Position numbers and translations under genes: made by a program. The notes below the pieces were generated by a model. That model saw nothing but the letters and a program-made list of their open reading frames with translations, was not told where the DNA came from and made no database searches. DNA of 64,000 nucleotides, from positions 62,001 through 126,000 of the forward strand of contig NZ_FQUE01000007.1 in assembly GCF_900128995.1 (NCBI RefSeq). The letters are read 5' to 3'. Shown here piece after piece: positions 8,387 through 17,253 of the stretch; position 1 is the stretch's first letter; every line of letters begins with the position of its first letter. The DNA comes from Loktanella atrilutea. Its GTDB lineage: Bacteria > Pseudomonadota > Alphaproteobacteria > Rhodobacterales > Rhodobacteraceae.

Positions 8387-9583
8387 ATGACTGCCCCTTA
8401 CGACGATCTGGAAACCCGCGACGCCAAGACCCGTGCGACTGCACAGCTTGCGGGCCTTCGAGAGCAGATCGCGCGGGTGGAGGATTCGCCGGGGTCTTGT
8501 CTGGCAGGCGGACAGGTGGTCCAGCTCGGTGACCTGACCCGCCTGCCGGTTCTTCGCAAATCGCAACTTTTGGAATGGCAGCGGGCCGATCCGCCCTTCG
8601 GCGGGATCCCTGTCAGGAATATATCTCACATCTTCCAATCCCCCGGTCCGATCTACGAACCGGGCGGCAATGGTCACGACTGGTGGCGTTTCGGTCGCTT
8701 CCTGCATGCCTGCGGCATCGGTGACGGTGACGTGGTGCAGAACTGCTTTGGCTACCACCTGACACCTGCCGGCGCGATGTTCGAGAGTGGCGCACGGGCC
8801 GTGGGGGCGACGGTTGTTCCCGCCGGTACTGGCCAGACCGAGCTTCAGGTGCAAGCCGCCGCCGCGGCCGGGGTGACAGCCTATGCGGGAACGCCCGATT
8901 ATTTGAAGGTCATTCTGGAAAAGGCCGACGAGATGGGTGTCGCACTGGCGATCACCAAAGCTGCCGTGTCCGGCGGGGCGCTGTTCCCGCAACTGCGTCA
9001 GTTTTACACCGACCGCGGCATCGCCTGCCTGCAATGCTACGCAACTGCCGATCTTGGCCTGATCGCCTATGAAACCACGCCCGAGAGCGGTATGATCGTT
9101 GACGAGGGCGTGATCCTCGAAATCTGCACACCGGGCACCGGCGACCCGGTGGCGGACGGCGAGGTGGGAGAGGTCACCGTCACCACGCTCAATCCTGACT
9201 ATCCCCTCATCCGCTTTGCAACCGGCGACCTGAGTGCCGTCATGCCGGGTCAGTCGACCTGCGGTCGGACCAATTTGCGCATCAAGGGCTGGATGGGTCG
9301 CGCCGACCAGACGACCAAGATCAAGGGCATGTTCGTGCGGCCCGAACAGGTTGCCGCGCTGGTCACACGGACCGGCGCCGGCCGGGCCCGCGTGATCGCC
9401 GATCGACAGGGTGATGCTGACACGATGACCGTGCAGGTCGAGGGGACCGAACTTGATGTTGACGCGTTATCCGCAGCCGTGAGGGATATCCTGAAGTTGC
9501 GCGGCGACGTGACCCTGCATGACCCCGGCACCTTGCCGCGCGACGGAAAAGTGATCGAAGACCGCCGCCGCTACGATACTTGA
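8387..9583 (+). CDS. PaaK-like (phenylacetate-CoA ligase family) adenylate-forming protein
   Basis: A 398-residue ANL-superfamily protein resembling phenylacetate-CoA ligase. PaaK-type features include QCYATADLGLIAYE, a C-terminal IRFATGDLSAV block, and the hinge and C-domain around IKGWMGRADQTTKIKGMFVRPEQ with the conserved KIKG lysine region. The expected P-loop of the SSGTTG type is replaced by FQSPGPIYEPGG, as far as I can align it. Similar genes recur near Liv-type importers in Rhodobacterales (from memory). It probably activates, or handles, the same imported acid as the upstream synthetase; whether it is a competent ligase is open. Confidence 0.8.
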   Translation: MTAPYDDLETRDAKTRATAQLAGLREQIARVEDSPGSCLAGGQVVQLGDLTRLPVLRKSQLLEWQRADPPFGGIPVRNISHIFQSPGPIYEPGGNGHDWWRFGRFLHACGIGDGDVVQNCFGYHLTPAGAMFESGARAVGATVVPAGTGQTELQVQAAAAAGVTAYAGTPDYLKVILEKADEMGVALAITKAAVSGGALFPQLRQFYTDRGIACLQCYATADLGLIAYETTPESGMIVDEGVILEICTPGTGDPVADGEVGEVTVTTLNPDYPLIRFATGDLSAVMPGQSTCGRTNLRIKGWMGRADQTTKIKGMFVRPEQVAALVTRTGAGRARVIADRQGDADTMTVQVEGTELDVDALSAAVRDILKLRGDVTLHDPGTLPRDGKVIEDRRRYDT

Positions 9584-9601
9584 TTCAACGAGGAATACAC
9601 C

Positions 9602-11263
9602 ATGCGTCAACTTTTGCTGTCCACCGTGATGATCTGCGCCGCGTCGTTGGCGCAGGCAGAGGATGCGGCCCTGATCGTCGGTATCGCCGACTATGACACG
9701 CTGCGCGATGTGCGGGGCGCGGGGCGGGTCACCGACGCTGTGCCAAGTCTGCAGCGGCTTGGTTTTTCGGTCTATGGCACCGGTGGATCGGGTGACGTAC
9801 AGGTTCAGGCCAACGCGTTTTCCGATGCCGCTGCGAATGCCGACCGTCTGGTAGCGGTGCTGACGGGACAGTTTGTGACGGACGGTCAGCGGACGTGGCT
9901 GATGCCCGCGAATGCCGCGTCACCGAAGCCGTTTACCGTGGCAAATGGCGCGATCTCGGTCGAAACGGTGTTGGCCACACTGGAACAGACACCCGGCGCG
10001 GCGGTGCTGGTTTTAGGCCATGATGAAAGGTCGGACGAAAATCTCGGCGACGGCCTGAGCCGCGGCATCGGCGATCTGGACGTGCCGAGCGGCGTGACAG
10101 TGGTCGAGGGCAGCGTTGCCGCCGCCAGCGACTTGCTGTCGGATGTCATTGCAACACCGGGCGGCGACGTGATCGCCGGTGTACGGGGCAGTCGCGATCT
10201 GACCGGGTCGGGGTTCATGCCCGCCAGCCTGGTCCTGATCAAGTCCGACGCCCGCCCGTCAACGCCGCCGCCGGCGGTATCGACCCCTCCGGTCGCCAGC
10301 GTTCCGAACGGCAGTGCAGAGGCGACGGTCTGGGAGCAGGCGCGCGCTGCTGACGATCAGGCTGCCTACACCCGTTACCTCGATCGCTATCCTGACGGGC
10401 CACACGCCTCTGCCGCGGTCGAGCGTCTAAGGGAGCTGCGGGATCCCAACCTCGCCTACCGCAAGGTCGAGGATGCGCTGAACCTGCCGCTCGAAGCCCG
10501 CCGCGCCATCCAGCGCGATCTTCAGGTACTGGGCTACGACACGCGCGGGATCGATGGTATTTTCGGCCCGGGATCCCGCGGGGCGATCAAGCAGTGGCAG
10601 GCCGCAAACAGCATGTCCGAGACAGGATTCCTTTCGGCTGAACAAATCGGATTGATCGACACGCAAGCGAATACCCGATCGATCAAATTGGAAGCTGAAG
10701 CAAAGGCGCGGCGGGAAACCGAACTTCGCGCTGACCGGGCATACTGGGCGCAAACGGGCGTTTCCGGAAAGCGCCGCGATCTTCGTGACTATTTGGAACG
10801 CTATCCGGATGGACTTTATGCCAAGCAGGCGCAGGAAGCGATCGCCGCATTTCGCGCACGTGACCGAGCTGCTGCTGCAAGCGCTGACAATGAGGCTTGG
10901 GACAAAGCCGTTAAACGAAATGATATTGCTGGCTACCGCCGCTACCTTTCCGACCAACCGGAAGGAGCATTTCGTGAAGAAGCTACATCACGTGTCACAG
11001 CCCTGAACCGCGCGGATGATAACAAAGCGCAGACCGAGGCGGCCCAAGCGGGTGAACGTGCTCTCGCACTCGATCCGATCAGCCTGCGGCTGGTCGAGGC
11101 GCGGTTGTCGCAGTTGGGGCTCGACCCGGGAACGGTCGACGGCAACATCGACAGCGACACGCGCGGGGCGATCCGGCGGTACCAGAGGGATCGGCAGATC
11201 AATGCCACCGGCTATCTGGATCAGGCGACCGTATCGCAGATGCTGACCGACGCATTCCGCTAA
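9602..11263 (+). CDS. Secreted caspase-fold protein with two peptidoglycan-binding domains
   Basis: A 553-residue exported protein (signal peptide to about ASLAQA, residue 19). Residues about 20-220 resemble a peptidase C14 (caspase) core, starting AALIVGIADYDTLRDV. A hinge rich in Pro follows, then tetratricopeptide-like segments with the recurring pattern YLDRYPDG (near 260 and 400). Two PG_binding_1 modules lie at about 292-352 (GYDTRGIDGIFGPGSRGAI) and about 487-550 (GLDPGTVDGNIDSDTRGAI). I cannot find a convincing catalytic His/Cys dyad in the caspase part, so it may be a pseudo-enzyme acting at the cell wall. It follows the PaaK-like gene by 18 bases. Confidence 0.75.
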   Translation: MRQLLLSTVMICAASLAQAEDAALIVGIADYDTLRDVRGAGRVTDAVPSLQRLGFSVYGTGGSGDVQVQANAFSDAAANADRLVAVLTGQFVTDGQRTWLMPANAASPKPFTVANGAISVETVLATLEQTPGAAVLVLGHDERSDENLGDGLSRGIGDLDVPSGVTVVEGSVAAASDLLSDVIATPGGDVIAGVRGSRDLTGSGFMPASLVLIKSDARPSTPPPAVSTPPVASVPNGSAEATVWEQARAADDQAAYTRYLDRYPDGPHASAAVERLRELRDPNLAYRKVEDALNLPLEARRAIQRDLQVLGYDTRGIDGIFGPGSRGAIKQWQAANSMSETGFLSAEQIGLIDTQANTRSIKLEAEAKARRETELRADRAYWAQTGVSGKRRDLRDYLERYPDGLYAKQAQEAIAAFRARDRAAAASADNEAWDKAVKRNDIAGYRRYLSDQPEGAFREEATSRVTALNRADDNKAQTEAAQAGERALALDPISLRLVEARLSQLGLDPGTVDGNIDSDTRGAIRRYQRDRQINATGYLDQATVSQMLTDAFR

Positions 11264-11322
11264 CAGCGGCAGGGACGGGCCTGTCGCGACAAGGGGGCGG
11301 GTCCGATTAAAGTATGACGCGA

Positions 11323-12525
11323 TCAGGGTGCCTTGACGTATCGTTCCGCGAGCAGCCGCACGAAACCTGTCTGATCCCCGACCTGCTTCACGCCAATCAC
11401 GTAGGTTCCGGCCTGCACCCGCGCGGTGACGCGGGCATCGGTGCCTTGGCCTTCATCGTCGTTCTGCGCGATCTGGCGGCCGAGGCTATCGAACAGGACA
11501 AGCCAAGGGTCACCGCCGCTGCCGGCCGCAATCGCTTCGACCAGCAGGAGCCCCGACGCATCGAGTGTCAGGCTGAACCACTCGGCATCGGAGCCGACGC
11601 GTAGGTCCTTGATGAGTTGCGATGGCAAGGTGCCGAGGTCGGTCACCGCCACCGAACCGTCGAGTGGCGGGGCTGCCTCACCTCGTGCGTAAAGATCTGC
11701 CAAGGCCGCTATCGGATCGAAGACGCTGACCGCCACGTCGATCGGCAGGCTGGAATCGCCGATGGCCTGGAGGGCAATGCAATAGGTACCCGGCGGCAGG
11801 TCCGTGCTGACGTCGAGCCGAGCGTTCAACCCCTCGTAGTCGTCGTTCTCTCCGATTGTGCCGCCGTCGGGACCGGTCAGGATCAGTTTGGGGTCCGCTT
11901 CTGCGTTCTCGGCCGTCACGGTGATCTGCGCGGGGGCGTCCAACGTAAAGCGAATGAAGGGCACCTCTTGCGCGCTGCCCGAGTTCTGCAGCGGCGCATC
12001 TGTCATGGTCCCGAGGTCCGGGGCCTCGACACAGGAGTTCGTCACATCCGCCGGTTCGGTGGCCGCGGCGGGCGTATCCATACCGGGGGTCAGGGGTTCC
12101 ATGTCCTGACGACCGACGCGGACAAAGGCGGTCATCGGCGAGTCGTCGAAACTTCTGACGACAGCGCAGTAGGACCCGGTTTCCAGCGCGGTCTCGATGC
12201 GGGCCGCGCCGTTTCCACCCGAATCGTCATCGGTCGCGACTTGTGAACCATCCTCGGCGAACAACGTCAGCGTCGGGTCGCCATTGGCGCGACCCGCGGC
12301 CTCAACCCGGATGTCATGCGGGGCTGACAGCGTGAAGCGACCGACGAAGGTATTCGCATTCAGTACCAGCGCCATCTGTTCCACGAAGGTGTCGCGTGTG
12401 GCGACGTCCGACGATTCTTCGGAACCTCCGAGCCAGCCCGCATCGTCGCAGGGCCGGCTTTGCGCGCACAAGGTAGTCGCAGTCAGCAATAGAGAGGCGG
12501 AAATCGGAATAAGATATCGGAACAT
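11323..12525 (-). CDS. Secreted protein with repeated PPC-like beta-sandwich domains
   Basis: A 400-residue predicted exported protein. The ATG at 12525 gives the signal peptide MFRYLIPISASLLLTATTL. Three regions share the pre-peptidase C-terminal (PPC) pattern of a D-rich turn followed by GSYC or GTYC: about residues 50-120 (ATDDDSGGN ... GSYCAVV), 165-240 (NDDYEGLN ... GTYCIAL) and 290-395 (QNDDEGQGTDARV ... GTYVIGV). Such domains usually accompany secreted hydrolases but no catalytic domain is present. It is convergent with the caspase-fold gene, 59 bases apart. The function is unknown. Confidence 0.7.
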   Translation of the reverse strand: MFRYLIPISASLLLTATTLCAQSRPCDDAGWLGGSEESSDVATRDTFVEQMALVLNANTFVGRFTLSAPHDIRVEAAGRANGDPTLTLFAEDGSQVATDDDSGGNGAARIETALETGSYCAVVRSFDDSPMTAFVRVGRQDMEPLTPGMDTPAAATEPADVTNSCVEAPDLGTMTDAPLQNSGSAQEVPFIRFTLDAPAQITVTAENAEADPKLILTGPDGGTIGENDDYEGLNARLDVSTDLPPGTYCIALQAIGDSSLPIDVAVSVFDPIAALADLYARGEAAPPLDGSVAVTDLGTLPSQLIKDLRVGSDAEWFSLTLDASGLLLVEAIAAGSGGDPWLVLFDSLGRQIAQNDDEGQGTDARVTARVQAGTYVIGVKQVGDQTGFVRLLAERYVKAP

Positions 12526-12586
12526 GTGACCAAAGATTTTGCGAGGTATCGGCAAAACCTAGGCTAAAAATACTGCCTTCGCCATG

Positions 12587-12620
12587 AAAAAGGCCGCGTC
12601 CCCATCGTAGGAGCGCGGCC
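12587..12620 (-). terminator. Intrinsic terminator of rpmJ
   Basis: On the minus strand a stem GGCCGCGC-TCC ... GGA-CGCGGCC (12592-12620) is followed by TTTTT (12587-12591). It lies 28 bases after the rpmJ stop, a textbook Rho-independent arrangement. Confidence 0.85.
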
Positions 12621-12647
12621 AATTCCGATAGGTCTGTAGACCCGATT

Positions 12648-12773
12648 TCAGCCCTGACGGGCCTTGAACCGGGGTTGTGTCTTGTTGATCACGTAGACAC
12701 GGCCCTTGCGGCGCACGACGCGGCAATCGCGGTGGCGCTGCTTGAGCGAACGGAGGGAGTTGCGCACTTTCAT
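12648..12773 (-). CDS. rpmJ: 50S ribosomal protein L36, zinc-free (C-minus) form
   Basis: A 41-residue, very basic protein ([20 protein letters not shown]...FKARQG) of the large ribosomal subunit. The canonical L36 has a zinc ribbon of three Cys and one His; here only Cys17 is present, matching the C-minus, YkgO-like form that is usual in Alphaproteobacteria. The start is preceded on the minus strand by AAGAGGAGCC, a strong ribosome-binding site. It is a single-gene unit with its own terminator, next to tRNA-Val. Confidence 0.95.
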   Translation of the reverse strand: MKVRNSLRSLKQRHRDCRVVRRKGRVYVINKTQPRFKARQG

Positions 12774-12855
12774 CTTGAAAGGCTCCTCTTGTCGCGGCGC
12801 GGCGGTTGCGCCTTGGGTTAACACAAAGGGGGCCGCCTGAGGCCCCCGCGAATTC

Positions 12856-12930
12856 TGGTGGACGATACTGGGATCGAACCAGTGACCCCTTCGATGTCAA
12901 CGAAGTGCTCTACCGCTGAGCTAATCATCC
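12856..12930 (-). tRNA. tRNA-Val (anticodon GAC)
   Basis: The minus strand folds as a 75-nt tRNA: acceptor GGATGAT pairs with ATCGTCC, with CCA encoded at 12856-12858. The D-arm GCTCAGCGGTAGAGC, anticodon arm CTTCG-TTGACAT-CGAAG (anticodon GAC) and T-arm CTGG-TTCGATC-CCAG are all intact. Confidence 0.97.
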
Positions 12931-13082
12931 ATTCCGTGTACGATTTGCCAGCGCCCTTTAACGAACAAGGACGCGGGCGAACCGCGTCGGGTAGGCGGTC
13001 TATAAAAGGATCAAACGGGGGGATCAAGGGCTTTTGCTGTTTTCTGCAAACGCGCTATCTATGGCACCAGACAGGAGCCTCC

Positions 13083-13937
13083 ATGACCCACGCCGCCTAT
13101 GAACTCTTGCTGCCTGCGGCCCGGTCGACCTGCGTGGTCTTCGCTTCTCCGCACAGCGGTGCAGACTATACCGATGCCTTTCTCGCCCAGACAAGGCTGG
13201 ACGCTCTCACGATCCGGTCGTCGGAGGATGCTCATGTGGGCGCGCTCTTCGATGCCGCACCGAAGCACGGGGCGCCACTTTTGCTGGCGCGGGTGCCACG
13301 CGCCTTCGTCGATTTCAATCGCGCGGCAGAGGATCTCGACCCGGCCGTGATCGAAGGCGTACGCCGCCTGTCACAGAACCCCCGCGTGGCCAGCGGCTTG
13401 GGCGTGATCCCGCGCGTTGTGGCGGGTGGACGCGCGATTTACGACGGAAAGATCACGCTGGCGCAGGCGCATGCGCGTATCACAGCCTACTGGCGTCCGT
13501 GGCACGACCAGTTGCAGACGCTGCTGGACGAGTCGGTGCGTGCATTCGGGCGGGCAATTTTGGTCGACTGCCATTCGATGCCGCACGAGGCGCTGGACAC
13601 CACCGTAGCCGCCCGTCCCGACGTCGTGATCGGCGACCGTTTCGGCGCCTCGGCCAGTGTCGACATCGTGGCCGAGGTCGAAGCGGCATTGACCGACGCC
13701 GGCCTGCGTGTTGCGCGAAACATGCCCTTTGCCGGAGCTTACGTGACTCAGGCCTACGGCAAGCCCGCGCGCCGGCGGCACGCGGTGCAGATCGAGGTGG
13801 ACCGCGCGCTCTACATGAATGAAGTGACGCTGGAACGGCGCCCGGACTTCGAGGACCTGCGTCAGGCACTCGGCGGCGTCGCAGCACGAATCGCCGCCTA
13901 TGGCGCATCCGACGACCGGGCTCTGGCGGCTGAATAA
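13083..13937 (+). CDS. N-formylglutamate amidohydrolase family protein
   Basis: A 284-residue member of the FGase family (PF05013), which hydrolyses N-formylglutamate to glutamate and formate at the end of some histidine-degradation routes. Typical motifs are FASPHSGADY near residue 20, SSEDAHVGALF near 45, ARVPRAFVDFNR near 72 and VDCHSMP near 160. The ATG at 13083 follows GACAGGAGCCTCC; the longer frame through the tRNA is an artefact. The transporter gene begins 10 bases after the stop, suggesting co-expression. No hut genes are nearby, so the physiological substrate is uncertain. Confidence 0.88.
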   Translation: MTHAAYELLLPAARSTCVVFASPHSGADYTDAFLAQTRLDALTIRSSEDAHVGALFDAAPKHGAPLLLARVPRAFVDFNRAAEDLDPAVIEGVRRLSQNPRVASGLGVIPRVVAGGRAIYDGKITLAQAHARITAYWRPWHDQLQTLLDESVRAFGRAILVDCHSMPHEALDTTVAARPDVVIGDRFGASASVDIVAEVEAALTDAGLRVARNMPFAGAYVTQAYGKPARRRHAVQIEVDRALYMNEVTLERRPDFEDLRQALGGVAARIAAYGASDDRALAAE

Positions 13938-13947
13938 CCCTTTTTCG

Positions 13948-15750
13948 ATGGACATGATGACCGATCTGATTCCTGCCGACTGGGCGCCCTTTGTCGCGCT
14001 GGGCCTGCTTCTTGTGCTGCTGGCCGCCTTCATCTGGGAGAAGTACCCCCCGGAGGTGACGGCCGCGGGGGCGGCCGCGCTGTTCATCGTTCTGGGCCTC
14101 GTCCCTGTCGATCAGGTGATGACGGTGTTTTCGAATTCTGCCCCGATCACGATCGGCGCAATGTTCGTGCTGTCCGGCGCCCTGGTCCGGACGGGCCTGC
14201 TGGAGGCGCTGTCGAATCGGATCGTGCGTGCTGCGGCCAATCGGCCGCTGGTGGCCGGTGTGGCCTTTGTGCTGGCAACGATGCTTGCCTCGGCCTTCGT
14301 CAACAACACACCGGTCGTGCTGGTGCTGATTCCGGTGGTGATACGGCTGGCAAGGTCGCTGGACGTGGCCGAAACGCGGTTGCTGATCCCGCTGTCCTAT
14401 GTCGCGATCTTGGGCGGCACCCTGACGCTGATCGGTACCTCGACAAACATCCTGATTTCCGGCGTGGCAACCGATCAGGGACTGGAGCCCTTCGGCATCT
14501 TCGAGATCTTTCCGGTCGGCCTGATCGCGATTGCCGCCGGGGTCGGGACGCTTGCGGTGCTGGGGCCGCTGCTGTTGCCGGCGCGACGCGGCGGCATGGA
14601 CAATGCGGCGAAGCGCGATGCGGTCTACCTGACGGAAGTGCGGGTGACAGATGATTTCGCCGGCCTTGGCAAACCCATCGGCGAGATCGCCGATTTTGCC
14701 CATGCGGGCGTCCAGATCACCGGCGTCCGCCAAGGGGGCGTGCTGCGAAGAAGCCAGCTATCGGATCATATCGTGACGCCCGGTGACGAGATCGTGCTGC
14801 GGGCGACCATGTCGGAACTGCTGACCCTGCATACGATGTCGGGCCTGATCACCGGCTACCGGCGCGGCGCGGCGCCCACCAACGTGACCGAAGGCGATCT
14901 GGTGATCGCCGAGGCAATGGTTACGGCCGGTCGGCGCGGTGGTAGCCAGACGCTCGATCAGATGTCGATTGGCTATCGTCACGGCATGCGTGTTCTGGGC
15001 GCCTATCGGCATGGTCATCAGGTCGGCCCCGATCTGCGCAGCGCCCGTTTGCGGGCCGCCGATTCGCTGCTGCTGGAGGGGACGCAGGGCGCCTTCGACC
15101 AGTTGTCCTCGGCAGGGGACATGATGACCGTGACCTTGTCTTCGGGCCGGGCCTACCGGCGGGCACGTGCACCCATCGCGCTGCTGGCGTTGCTGGCGGT
15201 TGTGGCGCTTGCCGCCTTCGACGTGGCGCCGATCGCCGTTCTTGCGCTGGTGGCCGTGGCTGCCATCCTGATCCTGCGTTGCATTGACAGCGACGAGGCC
15301 TGGGGTGCCATAGACGCGCAGATCCTCGTGCTGATCTTCGCGATGCTGATTGTCGGGGTCGGCCTGCAGGAGACGGGTGCGGTGCAGCTGATCGTCGATA
15401 CGCTGGCGCCCGTGTTGAATGGGCTTCCGCCGATCCTGCTGCTTGCGGCGCTTTATGCCGTGACCTCGATCCTGACAGAGATGGTGACGAATTCCGCCGT
15501 CGCCGTGATCCTGACGCCGATTGCCGTGGGGCTGGCAGCGCAGGCCGGGATCGATCCCCGCCCGCTGGTGGTGGCGGTGATGTTCGGAGCTTCTGCCAGT
15601 TTCGCCACACCCATCGGCTATCAGACCAATACGCTGGTCTATGGTGCGGGGGACTACCGGTTCGCGGATTTTCTCAAGATCGGGGTGCCGATGAACCTGA
15701 TCGTCGGCGCGGCCTCGGTCCTCGCGATCCCGCTGTTCTTTCCGTTCTGA
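13948..15750 (+). CDS. SLC13/DASS-type transporter with TrkA-C domains
   Basis: A 600-residue inner-membrane anion (sulfate, phosphate or dicarboxylate) transporter. N-terminal membrane segments include ATMLASAFVNNTPVVLVLIP and GGTLTLIGTSTNILISG, the paired re-entrant hairpin signature. The cytoplasmic middle (about 215-415) holds two TrkA-C (RCK-C) modules, recognisable by LGKPIGEIADF and GDEIVLRATMSEL. The C-terminal half repeats the hairpin motif (LTEMVTNSAVAVILTPIAVG, GASASFATPIGYQTN). Several ATGs (13948, 13954, 13957) could start it; the extension into the preceding gene has no ribosome-binding site. The cargo is unknown. Confidence 0.88.
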   Translation: MDMMTDLIPADWAPFVALGLLLVLLAAFIWEKYPPEVTAAGAAALFIVLGLVPVDQVMTVFSNSAPITIGAMFVLSGALVRTGLLEALSNRIVRAAANRPLVAGVAFVLATMLASAFVNNTPVVLVLIPVVIRLARSLDVAETRLLIPLSYVAILGGTLTLIGTSTNILISGVATDQGLEPFGIFEIFPVGLIAIAAGVGTLAVLGPLLLPARRGGMDNAAKRDAVYLTEVRVTDDFAGLGKPIGEIADFAHAGVQITGVRQGGVLRRSQLSDHIVTPGDEIVLRATMSELLTLHTMSGLITGYRRGAAPTNVTEGDLVIAEAMVTAGRRGGSQTLDQMSIGYRHGMRVLGAYRHGHQVGPDLRSARLRAADSLLLEGTQGAFDQLSSAGDMMTVTLSSGRAYRRARAPIALLALLAVVALAAFDVAPIAVLALVAVAAILILRCIDSDEAWGAIDAQILVLIFAMLIVGVGLQETGAVQLIVDTLAPVLNGLPPILLLAALYAVTSILTEMVTNSAVAVILTPIAVGLAAQAGIDPRPLVVAVMFGASASFATPIGYQTNTLVYGAGDYRFADFLKIGVPMNLIVGAASVLAIPLFFPF

Positions 15751-15753
15751 GGC

Positions 15754-17007
15754 TCAGCGCAAGGCGCGGCCCTTGATGATCGCCGCGTCGCCGAATCGCT
15801 GTCGGATGGCGTCGGCGGCACGCTCTGCCTTGACCCGGCGGTCGGCATCCGGGTCGAGCAGGTCCCCTGACAGGTCGGCGTCGGCACCGGAGGTCAGTTC
15901 CGACAGGCCGACGCCCAGTAACCGGTAGGTCGGATGCGGCCCTGCTGCGTCGAAGAGGGCGCGCGCCGTGCGATAGATCGTGTCGGCGATCTGGGTAGGA
16001 TGCCGCAGGGATTGCCGGCGCGAGATCAGTGCATGGTCGCTGCGCTTGAGCTTCAGCAGGACGACGCGACCGGCGATGTCCTTGGCCTTGGCACGGGCGC
16101 TGACCTTTTCCGCCATGCGCCAGATGTGCCCGTCGAGGATCTCGGGATCGCTGGTATCCTCGTGGAACGTTGTCTCGTTCGACAGGCCGCGAACCGGGGT
16201 ATGGGCACTGATCCGACGCCCGTCCTGTCCGCGAGCGAGTTGCCACAGCCGGTCGCCCATGCCGCCGAACCGGTCCGCCAGATCGCGCCGGTCCCAGCGC
16301 AGCAGGTCGTCGAAGGTGCGGATGCCGGCAGAGGCCAGGCTCTCCTGTCCGACGGCCCCGATACCCCAGATCAGGCGGACGGATTTAGGGCGCAGAAACT
16401 CCGTCGTCTCGGCCTGACCGATGAGGGAGAAGCCCCGCGGCTTGTCGAGGTCCGAAGCAACCTTGGCCAGGAACTTGTTGTGGCTTAGCCCGATGGAGCC
16501 CGAAAGGCCAAGCTCATCCTTCATGCGCCTGACCAGTCGCGCCAACATGACGGCGGGGGGGGCGCCGTGCAGACGGGCGGTGCCGGTCATGTCCATGAAG
16601 GCCTCGTCCAGCGACAGGGGTTCGACGACGGGGGTCAGATCGTCCATCATCGCCCGGATCGCGCGGGAGGCCGCGACATAGGCATCGAAGCGTGGCTTGA
16701 CGATGACGGCGTCGGGGCAAAGCTTCAGCGCCTGAAACATCGGCATTGCGGATTTGACGCCGCGGATGCGGGCGACGTAGCAGGCAGTCGACACGACGCC
16801 CCGCCGGCCGCCGCCGATGATGACCGGCTTGTCTGCGAGCGCTGGATTGTCGCGCTTTTCCACGCTGGCGTAGAAGGCGTCGCAATCCATGTGGGCGATG
16901 GTCAGGTCGAAGAGTTCCGGATGCGAGGTCACGCGCGGACTGCGACAGGCCGGGCACCGTCGCGCGGTGTCGAACGTCGTCAGGCAGTCGCGGCAAAGGC
17001 TGGGCAT
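15754..17007 (-). CDS. dinB: DNA polymerase IV (DinB) with an N-terminal zinc-ribbon-like extension
   Basis: Y-family translesion polymerase, 417 residues. After a four-Cys N-terminal extension (Cys5, Cys8, Cys18, Cys21) the catalytic core begins IAHMDCDAFYASVEKRDNP, with the metal-binding Asp and steric-gate Phe/Tyr. The second metal site is SLDEAFMDMTG, followed by SIGLSHNKFLAKVASDLDKP. Helix-hairpin-helix and little-finger regions follow. The start at 17007 is preferred to 17034 because a GGGG run precedes it and the Cys extension begins at once. It is divergent from hyuA. Confidence 0.92.
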   Translation of the reverse strand: MPSLCRDCLTTFDTARRCPACRSPRVTSHPELFDLTIAHMDCDAFYASVEKRDNPALADKPVIIGGGRRGVVSTACYVARIRGVKSAMPMFQALKLCPDAVIVKPRFDAYVAASRAIRAMMDDLTPVVEPLSLDEAFMDMTGTARLHGAPPAVMLARLVRRMKDELGLSGSIGLSHNKFLAKVASDLDKPRGFSLIGQAETTEFLRPKSVRLIWGIGAVGQESLASAGIRTFDDLLRWDRRDLADRFGGMGDRLWQLARGQDGRRISAHTPVRGLSNETTFHEDTSDPEILDGHIWRMAEKVSARAKAKDIAGRVVLLKLKRSDHALISRRQSLRHPTQIADTIYRTARALFDAAGPHPTYRLLGVGLSELTSGADADLSGDLLDPDADRRVKAERAADAIRQRFGDAAIIKGRALR

Positions 17008-17253
17008 GCCCCATAGATAATGAGTCCGTGTCATGCCGACAACGCAGGAGTTCACCGGGCGGATCCTCTGACTGGCGGAGGAGGCCGCGTGCGCCGTCGC
17101 GATGGCGGGTCCTTCGGTCTGACGCGGCCGGGCGCCGTCGCGCCTGTTGCACCCGGCGCACGTCCGGCGGTCATGCGGTAGGGCCACCGATTGGGGCTGG
17201 CGGCGTAGCGGGCCCTGTGGCTAAACCGGGCCGCAGGCAAGGGGGCGTGGGCC

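Noticed and set aside
7260-8444. 394-codon minus-strand frame over the HdeA-like genes
   Set aside because: It is the mirror of the low-complexity region (Arg/Cys/His/Ser-rich), without a recognisable domain.
12858-13082. N-terminal extension of the N-formylglutamate amidohydrolase frame
   Set aside because: It reads antisense through the tRNA-Val and gives a [11 protein letters not shown]-type peptide, a common annotation artefact; a good ribosome-binding site precedes ATG at 13083.
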